Of a stretch of DNA of 64,000 nucleotides, positions 35,750 through 47,439 are shown one piece after another. Position numbers and translations under genes: made by a program. Positions within the stretch are counted from its first letter, which is position 1; each line of letters opens with the position of its first letter. Below the pieces are notes generated by a model, which did not search any database, was not told the origin of the DNA, and worked only from the letters and a program-made list of their open reading frames with translations. Source of the DNA: Pomphorhynchus laevis (lineage: Eukaryota > Acanthocephala > Palaeacanthocephala > Echinorhynchida > Pomphorhynchidae); contig WNNJ02001296.1 of the NCBI GenBank assembly GCA_012934845.2, positions 21,662 through 85,661 on the forward strand. Reading direction: 5' to 3'.

Positions 35750-36470
35750 CCATGCTACCACGTTAGCAAATTCTCGGAAATGCCTATTTTATATATAGGC
35801 ATTTCCGAGATTATATATCTCGGAAATAATTATAATCTTATATCAATAATTATAATTATATCAATAATTATAATCTTATATCACAGCTGCCTTGTGATAT
35901 ATATCACAAGCTGAAACGGCTGATGGTAGTTCACTCTACTGATGAGTGCTGCCGGTTACCATCAGCTCGTCTAGGAATGATAAGTAAGTATGTCATGCAT
36001 GCAATCGAACTCCGGTTTTTGGCAACATCTACAATTATGAAACTGAAGCTTATTAGCTCCCGGAGCACAGTTTAACACAGTCAAATATAGAATTATAAAA
36101 ATGTATCCTCCGAAGGATCCTGTGAGAAAGCAAGCAACGACAGCAAGTGAAATTCCTGCCGAATAAAATTAGGATGGTCCGGAAAGCACATGGTTAGTTT
36201 AAGGAGGCTATGCCCATGCTACCACGTTAGCAAATTCTCGGAAATGCCTATTTAATATATCACAAGTCAGCCGAAACGACTGGTGGTAGTTCACCCTACT
36301 GATGAGTGCTGCCGGCTACCATCAGCTCGTCTAGGAATGATAAGTAAGTATGTCATGCATGCAATCGAACTCCGGCTTTTGGCAACAACTACAATTATGA
36401 AACTGAAGCTTATTAGCTCCCGGAGCACAGTTTTACACAGACAGATATAAAATTATAATTATATATAAAG
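35750..36470 (+). repeat. pair of imperfect direct repeats, about 260 bp each
   Basis: Copy 1 runs from about 35751 to 36093 and copy 2 from about 36212 to 36445. Both start catgctaccacgttagcaaa and include ctactgatgagtgctgccgg, catgcatgcaatcgaactcc and agctcccggagcacagttt. Copy 1 carries an extra AT-rich palindromic insert of about 110 bp. Copies differ by a few percent outside the insert. A SINE or a terminal repeat of an unidentified element is possible. Confidence 0.7.
35773..35809. repeat. perfect inverted repeat, 15-bp arms
   Basis: ctcggaaatgcctat at 35773-35787 and its exact reverse complement at 35795-35809, separated by 7 bp; a third partial arm (ctcggaaat) follows at 35819. It occurs only in copy 1 of the direct repeat pair. 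Confidence 0.8.
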
Positions 36471-36699
36471 AGGGCACTGAAGAAGGATCAACATAGATCC
36501 GAATGCTTAATTGACTGAGGCTTACTCTCTTTACCATATCGAATATATGTGCGGACTATCCTTAAACACTAGGCATAGGTTGTTGCTGAATTGTCGCTGC
36601 ACTCGTTGGATCCTTAATGTATACGGCATGTATAATAGTAGTGCACAGATGTGCAGAGTAAACAACGGTCCAGGATTCCTTACGAAATTTGTCATTTAT

Positions 36700-36930
36700 A
36701 TAAAATGGTCTTGCTTAATGGAATAATATAATGGACTTTGATTCACTACTTTCAGCCACCATGTCACTTCTAAACGACGACTTTAGCATTGACATCATGG
36801 AGTACTCGGCAACACTCATCAGTAGAATGAAGTACCTATTGGTCGTTTCGGTTGCCTGTGTGACATTGTGAATGAAAGTGCTTTCGACAAGTTCCTGTGG
36901 CTTTATTTGTGCATATATGGTAATGTTGGA
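36700..36930 (-). repeat. dispersed repeat with open frame, related to 44733-44915
   Basis: Minus strand. About 104 bp (ggtacttcattctactgatg onward) align without gaps to 44785-44888 at about 80% identity, and weaker similarity continues beyond. The frame open here reads RYFILLMSVAEYSMMSML and then SSFRSDMVAESSESKS; the other copy keeps the same frame. The core ctactgatgagtgttgccg is also shared with the direct repeats at 35930 and 36290. Family unknown. Confidence 0.55.
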
Positions 36931-36939
36931 TCATTAACT

Positions 36940-39900
36940 CAGCCTTATACAAATGGATTATGAAATTACGATAGCAAATGAGTTTAACTTATTAAATGAA
37001 CTTTTAATAAAATGTTTAACTTATTAACAAATTTAACATAAATTTTTGTCTATTAATCTTTAGCTATTTTATTATTGGTTAAAATCTTATGACTGGTTAA
37101 AATCTTTTGGTTATTAAAATTCACAAAAAGTTTGTGAGATTAAGAAAGAAAAGTTGTGTTCAAGCTAATTACAATTGGAACAATGTGAAAAGAAGGTCAA
37201 CAAGAACTGATATATTAAAAACATTTTATCGAACCGACGAATCGACGTACCGAAACGAACATAGATAAATAATATACAAATTATCAAAACGATCAATCGA
37301 ATGAACGAGCAACACTGCATCCTGACTCTACACGACCAATTGAGTTTATCAAGTACAGTGCACTAAAAATTAACGTAATTTCGAACATGACAACAGCTTA
37401 TGCACAATGCGGCGTGTGCTTTCGGCAGTTCCAAATTACTTATGCCGGCTTGTTGAGAAAGCACGGAGGAAGGGTTGGCTGTCCTGGTCGGGGAACGCTC
37501 CCAAAAACATTTAACGTAATCCAATGCCCTAATGTCCCGAATCAGAAGGAGCTAATCGTGACCGACCGTGTGTCGCTTCTAGATTTGGCGCTTGACCTCT
37601 TGAACAACAACGTCCGTTTGCTTAGAGGAATTCCTCGCTCAGCTCGTTCGGTTGTCGCCAGCAAACTTTCTGAACTTATCACAGCGGTTGCGTCCAATCC
37701 GTCAAACTCAGACGCCTGGTCCATGCTTCTAGCCTTTCCGAAAACGGTACTTCGCGTTCCCGACCGTCTTAATGAGCTCAAGGTACCGAGTAGTCTTTTT
37801 TCACAAGTTAAACAGCGCTGTGTGGAATATCTGATCGATGACATCCGCCCTGCAACTTAGTTCAGCGTTGTGAGGAACATCAGCTGGAGTCCAGGTGACG
37901 TCGCTTTTCAAGACGACTCTGACGACTTATTAAGAAGACGGGTCTCAGAAAAGATAAAGACGGCGATATTATCGGAGCAATTCGTCTGGCAAGTAGTTCT
38001 GAGCCATTTCTGCCCCAGAGTTGCGAAACGCTGGAGAAACTCCGACAGTTACACCCTAGGCAAACTACAATTTTCCGAAACACTGAAGTTATGTCATCTT
38101 GTCCACACATCATGACAAACCAGTTGGTAGTGACATCTTTGGGGTCTTGTCATACATTCGTTCTTTTTCGAGAGATTCTGCGGGCGGTGTCAACGGGCTC
38201 TGTCCTCTGCACTTGTTGGACCTTATTGGACCCTCGAGCTACGCAGCTGGCGGTCGCCTGGTAGCGTCATTGGTGTCTTTCTCGAACACTATTCTATCTG
38301 GAAACGTTCACCCCGCAATTCGTCCATTTTTCGGTGCTCGATTGTTAGCCTTCTGAAAGAAGTGTGGGATGTTCGACCAATCGCCATCGGTTGTACGCTG
38401 CGCTGCCTGATCGCTAAACTAGCAAGTCAGTACGCTCGTGACATACTGCTGAATGCGTTCCTTCCTCATAAGCTATGAGTTGGCGTCACAAGGGGAGCCA
38501 AAGCTGCAGTTCACGCCGGGAGGTCCTTCTTGAAATCTTGTTTACACCAGGATACGGCAATTATAAAGATAGATTTTCATAATGCTTTTAATAGTGTCGA
38601 TCGCGGCTTCATGTTGAGATGTGTCAATCAGAGTCTACCAAGTTTATCGTCTTTCGTCAACGAATGCTACCTGGAATCAAGCAACCTGTACTTTGGCAAA
38701 AATGTGGTTACACTCATCAGTCGGCATGCAGCAGGGCGTTTCCTTTGGACCAACGTTATTCGCGTTGGCAGTGCACGACATGGCCAAGTCCACAAAAATT
38801 CCTTTGTCCATTTGATACCTCAACGACTGCACTCTCGGTGGCAACGTTGATCTTCTTGTTGCCGACATCGATTTTATCAATAACTCCGCGGTGTTGGTTA
38901 ATCTCCGCCTAAATCCGGCAAAATCAGAAATTATATCTACAGACCTAAACGTGATTCAGAGGCTTTCATATATGTTACCGGAAGCCAGAGTAGTCGCTCC
39001 AATCAGTACTACTCTCTTGGGCGCCCCAATTGGAGATGTAACCTCTGTTGATTCTGCTTTGGAAGAATCCATTCATAAGCTTCAACAGCTCCGCTCTCGC
39101 CTGCTGAAATCGTCCAGACACGACGCTATTTTCCTGCTACGAAACGCATTTAACATCCCACGATTAAATTATCTACTCCGGTGCGCACAATGTTTCCTAA
39201 GCAATGTACATGGGCATTACGACGTAGAGCTTTGCGAGACATTACAGAAAATCCTCAACTTGCCTATCGACGATTCTGCATGGCTCTAGTCTCCTCTACA
39301 GGTTAAGATTGGCGGATTGAGCATCTCAACATGCACAGACATGTCCATTCCGGCTTTCAGTTCCTCGGTTTCGGTATCCCAACAACTAGTATCTCAAATT
39401 CCTGTGCGATGCCAGATTATAAGACTGTGATTTCGGGGCAAGTGAAGACTTCGCCGATGTAGCTCTTGAGTGGTCCGCGTTTACCGGGTTGTAGTGACCA
39501 GCGGTTAAAGAACACCAGAAACATTGGACAGATCCTATTTATTCGATCAAACAAGCAACTCTTATGAACTCAGCGACCACTACCGAGGCCCGCGTTAGGC
39601 TGTTAGCAGTGAGTAGCGCTCACGCTGGTGATATCTTGAACGCCATTCCCGTTAGCTCAATAGGCGCTCGCCTGGATGACGCTAGCATCACAGTAGCCGT
39701 CGCAATCTGATTGGGAATCCGGTTTTGTGGTCCGTATCGGTGCATCTGCGGAAAGGAAGTTGATAACGTGTCGACTCACGGGCTGGACTGTTGCCCGATC
39801 AAAGTCTCGACATTCCCGTCATGCCGACGCTAACAATCTACTAAAGAAGGCATTGACGTCCGTTGGCTTCCCTTCGTGTTTGGAGCCTACAGGAGTCTGC

Positions 39901-40330
39901 AGGGTTGACGGCAGAAGACCTGACGGTGGAACTCTGATTCCCTGGTCGTCAGGTAAACTGCTACTGCGGGACTTCACATGTGTAGATACCACAACACCCA
40001 GCAACCTTAGCAGTTCGTTATATAGCGCGGCTAGTGTGGCAAAGAATGCCGAAACTAAGAAAGTCCACAAATATGCTTACATTGACATCCGCCAATATAT
40101 ATTTTCAGACCAGTGGCAATTAAAAGCACAGGGAGCGATCGGGCCAGTATCTCACACGTTTCTTCATAAACTTGGCACACGATTAATCCGGGCAACTTCC
40201 GAACCCCGAGCCCGTGCTTTCCTGTTACAACGGATCAGCGTGGCCGTTCAGCGGGGAAAATCAGCATGCATAATGAAGAGCATGATCGGAGAAGGGTCAT
40301 CAATGCTGCTTCCGTGATAAGTAGTAACGT
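36940..40330 (+). mobile_element. RT plus nuclease non-LTR element, second family, near full length but decayed
   Basis: Plus-strand element with a leader (about 36940-37386), an N-terminal zinc finger ORF, a reverse transcriptase and a C-terminal nuclease-like region. It is a different lineage from the element at 7205-10700, as shown by its N-terminal finger, motif B and C-terminus. Boundaries are approximate; no LTRs are seen. Confidence 0.7.
37387..40317 (+). pseudogene. RT with N-terminal zinc finger and C-terminal nuclease-like domain, frame-broken
   Basis: The first 157 codons (37387-37860) open with CGVCFRQF, HGG and CPG, a CCHC-like finger. Further pieces in other frames: DIIGAIRLASSSEPF (about 37965), SRDSAGGVNGLCPLHLLDLI (38165-38230), VWDVRPIAIGCTLRCLIA (about 38363), motif A IIKIDFHNAFNSVDRG (about 38561), motif B MQQGVSFGPTLFALAV (about 38730), motif C as WYLND (about 38815) with Asn where the second catalytic acid or its partner is expected, then FNIPRLNYLLRCAQC (39150). 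The C-terminus (39727-40317) has DGRRPDGGTLIPW and LLRDFTCVDT, spaced like a PD-(D/E)XK core. At least four frameshifts. Dead copy. Confidence 0.7.
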
Positions 40331-41090
40331 GGTATTTCCGTATCTACGTCGGCTCGGCATGAAGTTATCAAGACAGCACGACATTTATAAAAATTGACTT
40401 TTATTATTCGTATTTCAGTTTTTACGAGCTTCATTGATTTCGTTAAAATACATGTAAAAAATCAGGCCGATATTCGTTCATGTAAAACACTTGTTCAGTG
40501 TGCAATGCATTTGCTGATCTGCAAATAGACTTAAATGTATCTTGAAGAGATCTAGGTGGGCCCTGAAACTGGGTCAGCATCTGTTATTAAATAGGAAAAC
40601 CCAAGTACGCCTATGGAGTACTTGGGCTATCTTGGGATTAGTATTATTTTCGAAAAGACGCCCCCTAAGCAAAGACTAAGGTTTCTCAAGCTCCTCATCT
40701 CGAGATTACTGAGCATACTCCGCCTCTATTGGATTCTTCGGGGAGGGGAGAAAACCACGGATGATTCAGTCGGATAGCGGCGTGTTGGATTGGCTGGATG
40801 GCTCAGATTTCGCTGGACCTAAGGCCGTATAATTGGAGAAGACGACTGACTGTTAGATCAGATTGTTTTTTACGATAATTCTTCTTTTTCTCTGCATGTT
40901 TCTTTTTTTAATTTTTTATCGGTTATATAGTTTTTAAAGAAAATCTTAATTATTATTTGATCAAAAATACAATAAGTTGTTAACAAAACCCTTATTATTA
41001 AATACAATACATTTGTTTTGTCCTAATTAATTGTATTTTTGTCCAAACTAAAATTTGGAAAAATGTTTTCAAAATGTAACATCGGTGCTT
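40331..41090. other. flank between two retroelements
   Basis: Contains a hairpin at about 40600-40630 (cccaagtac, then gtacttggg) and a G+C-richer stretch to 40860 that may be the 5' region of the following LINE. No ORF is recognised. Confidence 0.35.
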
Positions 41091-42830
41091 CAGAGTAAAA
41101 CTCGATAATGCAAATTCCAGCTAAAACAACTGTAATTAACGAAGTGAGTGGAGTTATTCTTCAAATTAAATCTCAAACCCGGAGGGGGAACTCCATCTGT
41201 GCCAAAATCGGTCAATGTAGTCTGCATTAAACTCCTCGAACCATTTGAAAAGCCGAATAAATTCAGAGTTCTTAAGGCGATTCTCAGTACTTTACAAGAA
41301 AAGAGTATTATTTAACTCGATTAAATATTTCGAGGCAGAGGTGAGTATATCTTTCTGCAACTCTGACCTAACTGTGACGTATATGAAATTCTTCAAGAAG
41401 AGATTTTCAGATATTGGTACGATATCTTTTAAGCATATTCAGGCTTTCATGAAAATTACCAATATTCCGTCCTTTCTGTCTGATGACGATGTACAAGCCC
41501 CGGAAAGGGAATATCACGTGACTAATCTTCGATTTATCACGGGAAAAACGACATTCCTATACCGGTGGCCTTATGTTCCACATCAGTAGACGAGGCTGAA
41601 TGTCTTCCCAATTCCTCCTGTAACACCTTCTTGGGGCATAACTTATCATTCACATTATTAGTTACTGATTCACTGACTTACCCGCATTGTAATAACTGCC
41701 AACAAACGAGGCATTGGGCATCAGGATGCAATCTCCCCGTACATGTTGGATATGTGAAACTCCCGAAAAGCATTCCGGGAAAAGCGATAAGCTTTCGCAC
41801 TGTTCGAATTGTGGAGGGGAGCACCCCTCATGGTCATGGCAATGCAGCGTTTATGAAAGTTATAAAAAGCGCCATTGTGGGCTTCCGCCAAACCGGTCAA
41901 CTTCGATGATGCTTGTTCTTCCAACATTAGAATGACTAACAATAGAATTACGGACTTAGACATTTTTAAAGCTTATTGATAGCGCATGCATATATGGAAA
42001 AATGCAAGCATTAATTCAAGACTTACTGTCTAAGTTTGAAGAGTTGCAAAATCCACCTGCAGCAACTGCAAAGACTACAACTAAAAAGTTACCAATTATA
42101 GAAGCGCCTCGATGCAAAGCTTATTATTTCTCAAATTTGCAAGGAAATATAAAGTTTGGAAAGCCTCACCTTCCGATGTAGCCGACATCAACATCAGCCG
42201 TAGAATATTTTTACCTATAAAAAATCGTTTTAATGTCCAAAAGACCTGTGGTCCATTTCGATTCAACATTCCTTCATTTCTATCAACGAAAATGCGCTTG
42301 CGCGTAGAATCTGGGACCAATTAAGTAGACCACCGAATTTTCCAGAGTTTGTCAAATGTCGCTCAGTATATTCAGCAATTGGTGAAAGTGCATAAGCTTT
42401 GACAGGATAACAGTCATCAGCTTGCTGTGGCTGTATTTATTGATTTTTCAGCTTCATTTGACCGCATCTCCATTCCCTAGTTATTTCCTCTCTCAGGCCC
42501 CTCAGATTGCGTGCGAAAACTGTTAACAGGATGGAGATACTGCTGTACAGCAATCGGTTCTTCTATGAAGACTACCCTGATGCATGTCAGTTCTACCCTA
42601 TTACAGATGTGCCTCAAGGCTCCCCACTTTCTCCTGTCTTATATCTTGATGCATCCATTGTACACTTCAAAACATTAAAACGCGATCGACATCTTGTGGT
42701 ATATGCTGTTAACACAACATCCCTGTTTTCAGCACGCAGGTGCAAAGATGTAGTCTCAGATATTAGCCGTTTCTTTTTAAGATTAAATGACCAGCTGATA
42801 GCTGATCTAAAATGAAGTTGTAGATTAACA
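41090..42830 (+). pseudogene. Jockey/I-like LINE remnant: ORF1 zinc knuckles and RT pieces
   Basis: ORF1 remnant: KITNIPSFLSDDDV (about 41450-41490) followed by a CCHC knuckle CNNCQQTRHWASGC at 41688-41729 and further knuckles TCWICE and HCSNCGGEHPSWSWQC in the next frame (41735-41855). Three closely spaced knuckles are typical of Jockey, R1 and I-type ORF1. Reverse transcriptase pieces: VFIDFSASFDRIS (about 42435-42475) and VPQGSPLSPVLY (about 42608-42643). The endonuclease region is missing and motif C is degraded. Internally deleted and dead. Confidence 0.6.
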
Positions 42831-43008
42831 GATTTTTTTGTATTGTTTAGTTTCTAGTTTGCTTCTCTAACGATTGTTATATTTATTAAGAAAATCTTTT
42901 ATTTTTGTCCCGATAAAAATAGCATTCAGATTTTGATAATTCGACTAATTATCACTTAATCTATCAACAAACAATTTTGAACGTCAAAATTGTTGAACTC
43001 AAAATGTA

Positions 43009-43042
43009 ATTTTGAGTTGAATATATATATTCAACTCAAAAT
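43009..43042. repeat. 34-bp perfect palindrome
   Basis: attttgagttgaatat and its exact mirror meet at an AT-rich centre with no loop. Flanking tgaactcaaaat elements extend the symmetry imperfectly. Confidence 0.8.
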
Positions 43043-43140
43043 ATTGTTGAATATATTCATTGTGCAATTTAATATCAAAAATACTTTTAATGCTAAAATC
43101 TATTAAGATATAATATATTTAATAAAATAACATAAAAATA

Positions 43141-43231
43141 ATATATTTATATATACATATATTGCGATAGTTTAGTATATACATATATTGCGATAGTTTA
43201 ATATATTTATATATACATATATTGCGATAGG
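43141..43231. repeat. AT-rich tandem repeat containing ttgcgatag
   Basis: tatatacatatattgcgata occurs three times within 90 bp; the outer two copies share a 60-bp period (43141 and 43201). Confidence 0.75.
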
Positions 43232-44383
43232 TTTTTTAAATAGCTTAAATGATTAAGTATAAAAATCATAAATATATTGTCGTTATGTATCTAAAATATA
43301 TCTATTAATATATTTTATAACAAGTATCTAATAAATTGTTTTTTCAATAAAAATATATTTTATGTATATTTATTAAATATAATTATTAAATAATTTGTTT
43401 ACAAGACTTATGTTACCTGCGCTTATTGTTTTATCAAACGAAACATTTAACCTCATAATTTTATTAAATAAAATCTAACCTAATATTTAATTCAATAAGA
43501 AAGAATGTAATACACTTTTATAGTTAGTCCACGCTCGCGATTGCAGCCCTTAAATTATGATTTGACTTTTTATCGTAGGTTCGTTGTTCAGTAAAATTGA
43601 TGTAAAATGCCACAAACGTATAAGTTATTTCATGTCTTCGATCTTAATTATGTTCTTAAAATTTTCGAATTTTTCATAGATATTTTTTTATTATAATTTT
43701 TAATTTTGATATCAAAATTATACAGTTATATATTCCTCAATTAATTGACAAGATATTATATAACTTCTCGTAGTTAAAATGATTTCTTTCATTCGTGGTT
43801 AATTTGAGTGTAAAAATGAAATCAATTGACAAATTCATGAAATAGACAGTACATAATCGATCATATTAAATTTAAATTTATAACATTTACTTGTACATAT
43901 TTCCAAGCAGATAATAATCGAAACTTAAATAAACATTTACTATGAATAAACTAATTTAGACTATAATTGTCAAGCTAATTCTGATGTGCTGGAGCTAAGA
44001 CAGAAATTTGTATGCATAGCAGTTTATGGAGTTAGTTCACTATGGGCATAAGTGAACGACACAAATGTTAGACATACGAACACACTAATAACACGACTGA
44101 ATGAAATCAGCTTCGTAAACCGTATTATTTAATATTTTTTAATAATAGTTATCAACAAGCTTTTTCTTCATTGTTTCTACTTTACAAATTTTTGTATTAT
44201 ATTCATTGAAGAGAGTAGTCCCTTTTAGAAAAACAATGATATCAAGTTGTATTTTAGTCACAAAGTAATTTTCACCTAAAATATATATTATATATAAAAA
44301 ATATATTATATGTAATATATTTCATTGTAATATTATTAATATAACATAGGGTAATATTATTAAATTACTATATTACATATAGT

Positions 44384-44465
44384 AATTTTCTAAAAATACT
44401 GACAGAGGTTACTAAAATATCAAATAAAATTTTCCCTTTTTTGATCCAGCTCCGATAATTCTTCA
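44384..44465 (+). repeat. single arm of the fold-back MITE family found whole at 57486-57652
   Basis: aattttctaaaaatactgac, then agaggttac, then ttgatccagctcc match the right arm at 57571-57652 with scattered differences. The partner arm is not seen next to it. Confidence 0.55.
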
Positions 44466-44732
44466 TCAATAATGGGTCATTATCAACTATTTACAAACAT
44501 ATAGTAATATTATATTCATAAATTTATATAATATTAATGCATATTAAATATATTATATATTATGTTTATAATATATAACAGGATAATTTAATAGTTTAAA
44601 TAATTATTAAAGATTATTGTTAAGAAAATTAAAGATTATTGATATTTCCTAGGCCTTCTGTTGAAGATAAGGCCTTTTAGGATGAAACGCTGTTATCGGG
44701 CTTTACCTTTATTCCTTACAAGATATATTAGA

Positions 44733-44915
44733 TAAGAGTGTCAAAAGCTATGAACACTTTGCTAAATTGGTACTTCATTCTACTGATAATTGTTGACGGA
44801 TTCTTCATCACTTCGGTGCTAAAGTGGTTGTTTAGAATTGATATGGTGCCTGAAAATCGCGAATCAAAGTCCAATCAACCAAGCAACACCATTTTCTAAT
44901 ATTCCGGTTCTATAA
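44733..44915 (+). repeat. dispersed repeat with a 49-codon ORF, related to 36700-36930
   Basis: ORF 44750-44899 encodes MNTLLNWYFILLIIVDGF and on, with a hydrophobic stretch (residues 6-25) that could span a membrane and a polar tail FRIDMVPENRESKSNQ. The minus-strand copy at 36.7-36.9 kb keeps the frame and the FR-x-DMV-x-E-xx-ESKS core. It is not recognised; it could be a small element protein or an accident of a repeated sequence. Confidence 0.45.
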
Positions 44916-45204
44916 CATTACTCCTATGTATAATATGATGCTCTTTGAATTTTGATTAGCTTAACAAGAATACAGCGATGTCGAGGCATACATATCGAGG
45001 TTGTATTGTCTTTTTTGAAATATAATTCCTAGCTTATTAAGAACGCATTTTAATACAAAATAGTGTTTTCACAGATTAGTTAATTAATCTTTGAAATAAC
45101 TGCTTAATTAACTCAACTGCTCAGTCAATTTAATTAACTGTTTGATTTTATTTATAAATTGATTGTACACTCATTTAGTGGAGTATTTATATACTTCAAA
45201 GTCG

Positions 45205-45535
45205 AATAATCAATATGCTATCATATTTGGCCCCGCTGCTATGTTGGGTAGAGGAGTTAGGAGCCGAAACCTGATAGCATAGCAGTTCCTCCTAATGACC
45301 TCTGATTCTTATTCTGATACAACGTCTGTTATTTATTAGTCAATTCATAAAAATGACGTTTATTTGAAATTTTATTTTTTATTTTTATTTTTTAACTTGA
45401 TTAAAATTATAGAAAATCTAAAAACAATTATTAATTTTATTATTTAATTATTAAATTTTGATTTAGCATTATTATGTTTTGTTTAGTTTATAATTATATA
45501 ACAATACGTAGACTCAGTTAGCTAATTTAATCTTG
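45205..45535 (+). mobile_element. Naiad-like fragment, 3' region only
   Basis: From tatttggccccgctgctatg through the gatagcatagcagttcctcc segment to the family's terminal tacgtagactcagttagct. Closely similar to 54047-54345 and to 63752 onward. Confidence 0.8.
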
Positions 45536-46924
45536 AACTATTGAACATTCGACATTGTAAGAAATATAAACTTCATTCGCTCCATTTATCAATAAATCAA
45601 TGAGTGAACAATAGATTTATAAAATAAAAAATATTTTATTAAATAATAATTTTTTAAATTATTTGAAAATATATAATTTTAAAATAATAAAAATATATAA
45701 TTTTTAAAATTGTTTTCGACAGTTAGCTATGGACAGGTTGCTATTGAACATTCGAAGTTGTAATAAAAACTTATCTGGCTCCATTAATCTATAACTAATT
45801 GGGATTCATTATAAATTGTAAAATCTAATTATCCAAAGAAAAACAAAGAAGAATAGACAATTAAAATGCATCGTTCATTAATGAATTCACAAAGTGACAA
45901 CTTGCCTGTTAAGTTTCCAAACCTTTATGGTGTTATACGTGCTCGACAAAGTTTGACACGGTACTTAATAAGAGTTAGTTAGACACAGTACTGCAAATTG
46001 TTGCCTTGTTCCACGCTGCAATTTACTATATATATAAATGAATTGCTAGCACTTTACAACTTGTTTAGTTATAATTGCATAATGCTCATTGTTATTCTCG
46101 CAGAAATCGCTCCTCTGGTATATATAATACATTTATACATTTAATTTACAACCCCTCTTATAAGAGCTATCTTATTATTGCATAATTATGATTTGATAGC
46201 CGTTCAAACTAATGTTCAACAGATCAGTTAGAATTCCAATATTAAAAAATATTTCATTTAAAAACGGATTTCATTTAAAGACGGATGCACAACCATATTC
46301 CTACCAAGGACGCTAACAGCGGTTCTTAGTTAGCGTTGCTATCAATAGCATTGTTGATGAGAATAATAACATTACGATGTCACAGCATTAAATTTGAAGT
46401 ACCACTGAACTTGAATATTCTTAGATAATTTAATCGTTGTGGAAACTAAAAGCATCTGTTGCGGGAATGTTAGTAGAAACTAAAATCACGTACATCAACG
46501 TATTTGGGCAAAGCTTTGAAATGAATAACTAATTGCTTATTACTTTGGTAATGATTTACAAGGTCAAAATTTTAAAGAACTCGAATTCTTCAGGAATTCG
46601 AGTTTATCAGACAAAATAACTGAGTATACGTATTTTAAACTATAATTAAATAAAAATAGAGATAAATAATTATAATTAATAAATATAATATAAAAATAAT
46701 GCTACATTTTACTATTAAAGTATTTATTATTATATTTAGTTATTAAATTATTAATAAATATTAATATTATTATATTATTAAATTATTTATATTCCTTGAC
46801 TAATATTTTTAATTAACATATTAGTCGAGGAAATATTATTAACAATTAAAGGGCCTAATAAATATAAGACTCTTACATATTAATTATTAATAAACATCAA
46901 TAATGAAATATTTATAATTTATTA
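45536..46924. other. AT-rich stretch, no gene seen
   Basis: Contains an imperfect direct repeat (ctattgaacattcga at about 45539 and 45741) and an 11-bp inverted repeat, aactcgaattc at 46578-46588 with its complement at 46594-46604. A 38-codon ORF from 45867 has no recognisable motif. Confidence 0.4.
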
Positions 46925-47240
46925 ATATTTAAGGGTTGAGGAATAGAGGCCGAAGCCTGATAAGATAGCAGTTCCTCCTGATGGCATTTAATACTTTTTC
47001 TGATACATAGATAGTTATTTATTTTTTAATAATAAATTTTAATATATTATTAATTTATATATAGCACAAAATAAAAAAAAATAAAATAATTTAAATTTAA
47101 ACTTGATATAAATATAAATAATTAAAATCTTATAAAAAAGATTTATTTTTACGTGGCAAACAAATAAAAATGATTTATTTTTATTTATTATACTATATAA
47201 TATAATATATATAATACGTAGACTCAAATATCTGATCTGA
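46925..47240 (+). mobile_element. Naiad-like fragment, 3' region, diverged
   Basis: gaggccgaagcctgataaga, then tagcagttcctcctgatgg, ending near atacgtagactca. More diverged than the copies at 45.2 and 54.0 kb. Confidence 0.65.
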
Positions 47241-47439
47241 CTTGTTCTACTGACAAGTTATTGCTGACATGTGGACAATGTGATAATGAAAACTAACTTT
47301 AGATAAGATAACGGAAGATAAATAATAAATAATTATAAAGATTTTATAAAATTTAGTTCTAGTAATTTAGTTTTAAATATTATCAGGGAAACAATAATTA
47401 TAATAATTAAATAATTAAATAAGATTGTATACAATTTTT

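Larger units (their letters stand above)
42831..45200. other. AT-rich, gene-poor stretch
   Basis: No host gene seen. It holds a perfect palindrome, an AT-rich tandem repeat, one arm of a MITE and a dispersed repeat with a 49-codon ORF, each listed separately. Confidence 0.5.

Noticed and set aside
35925-36345. Hammerhead ribozyme: ctgatgag and cgaaac motifs within the direct repeats
   Set aside because: The motifs are in the wrong order for a contiguous hammerhead, stem II cannot be formed between them, and the core CTGATGA is not kept in the related repeat at 44.8 kb.
36360-36400. tRNA-like B box (complement of aatcgaactccgg)
   Set aside because: No matching A box at a fitting distance and no cloverleaf; cannot be called a tRNA gene or a tRNA-derived SINE.
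45867-45983. 38-codon ORF starting MHRSLMNSQSDNLPV
   Set aside because: No recognisable family, no splice or promoter context, short enough to be chance.
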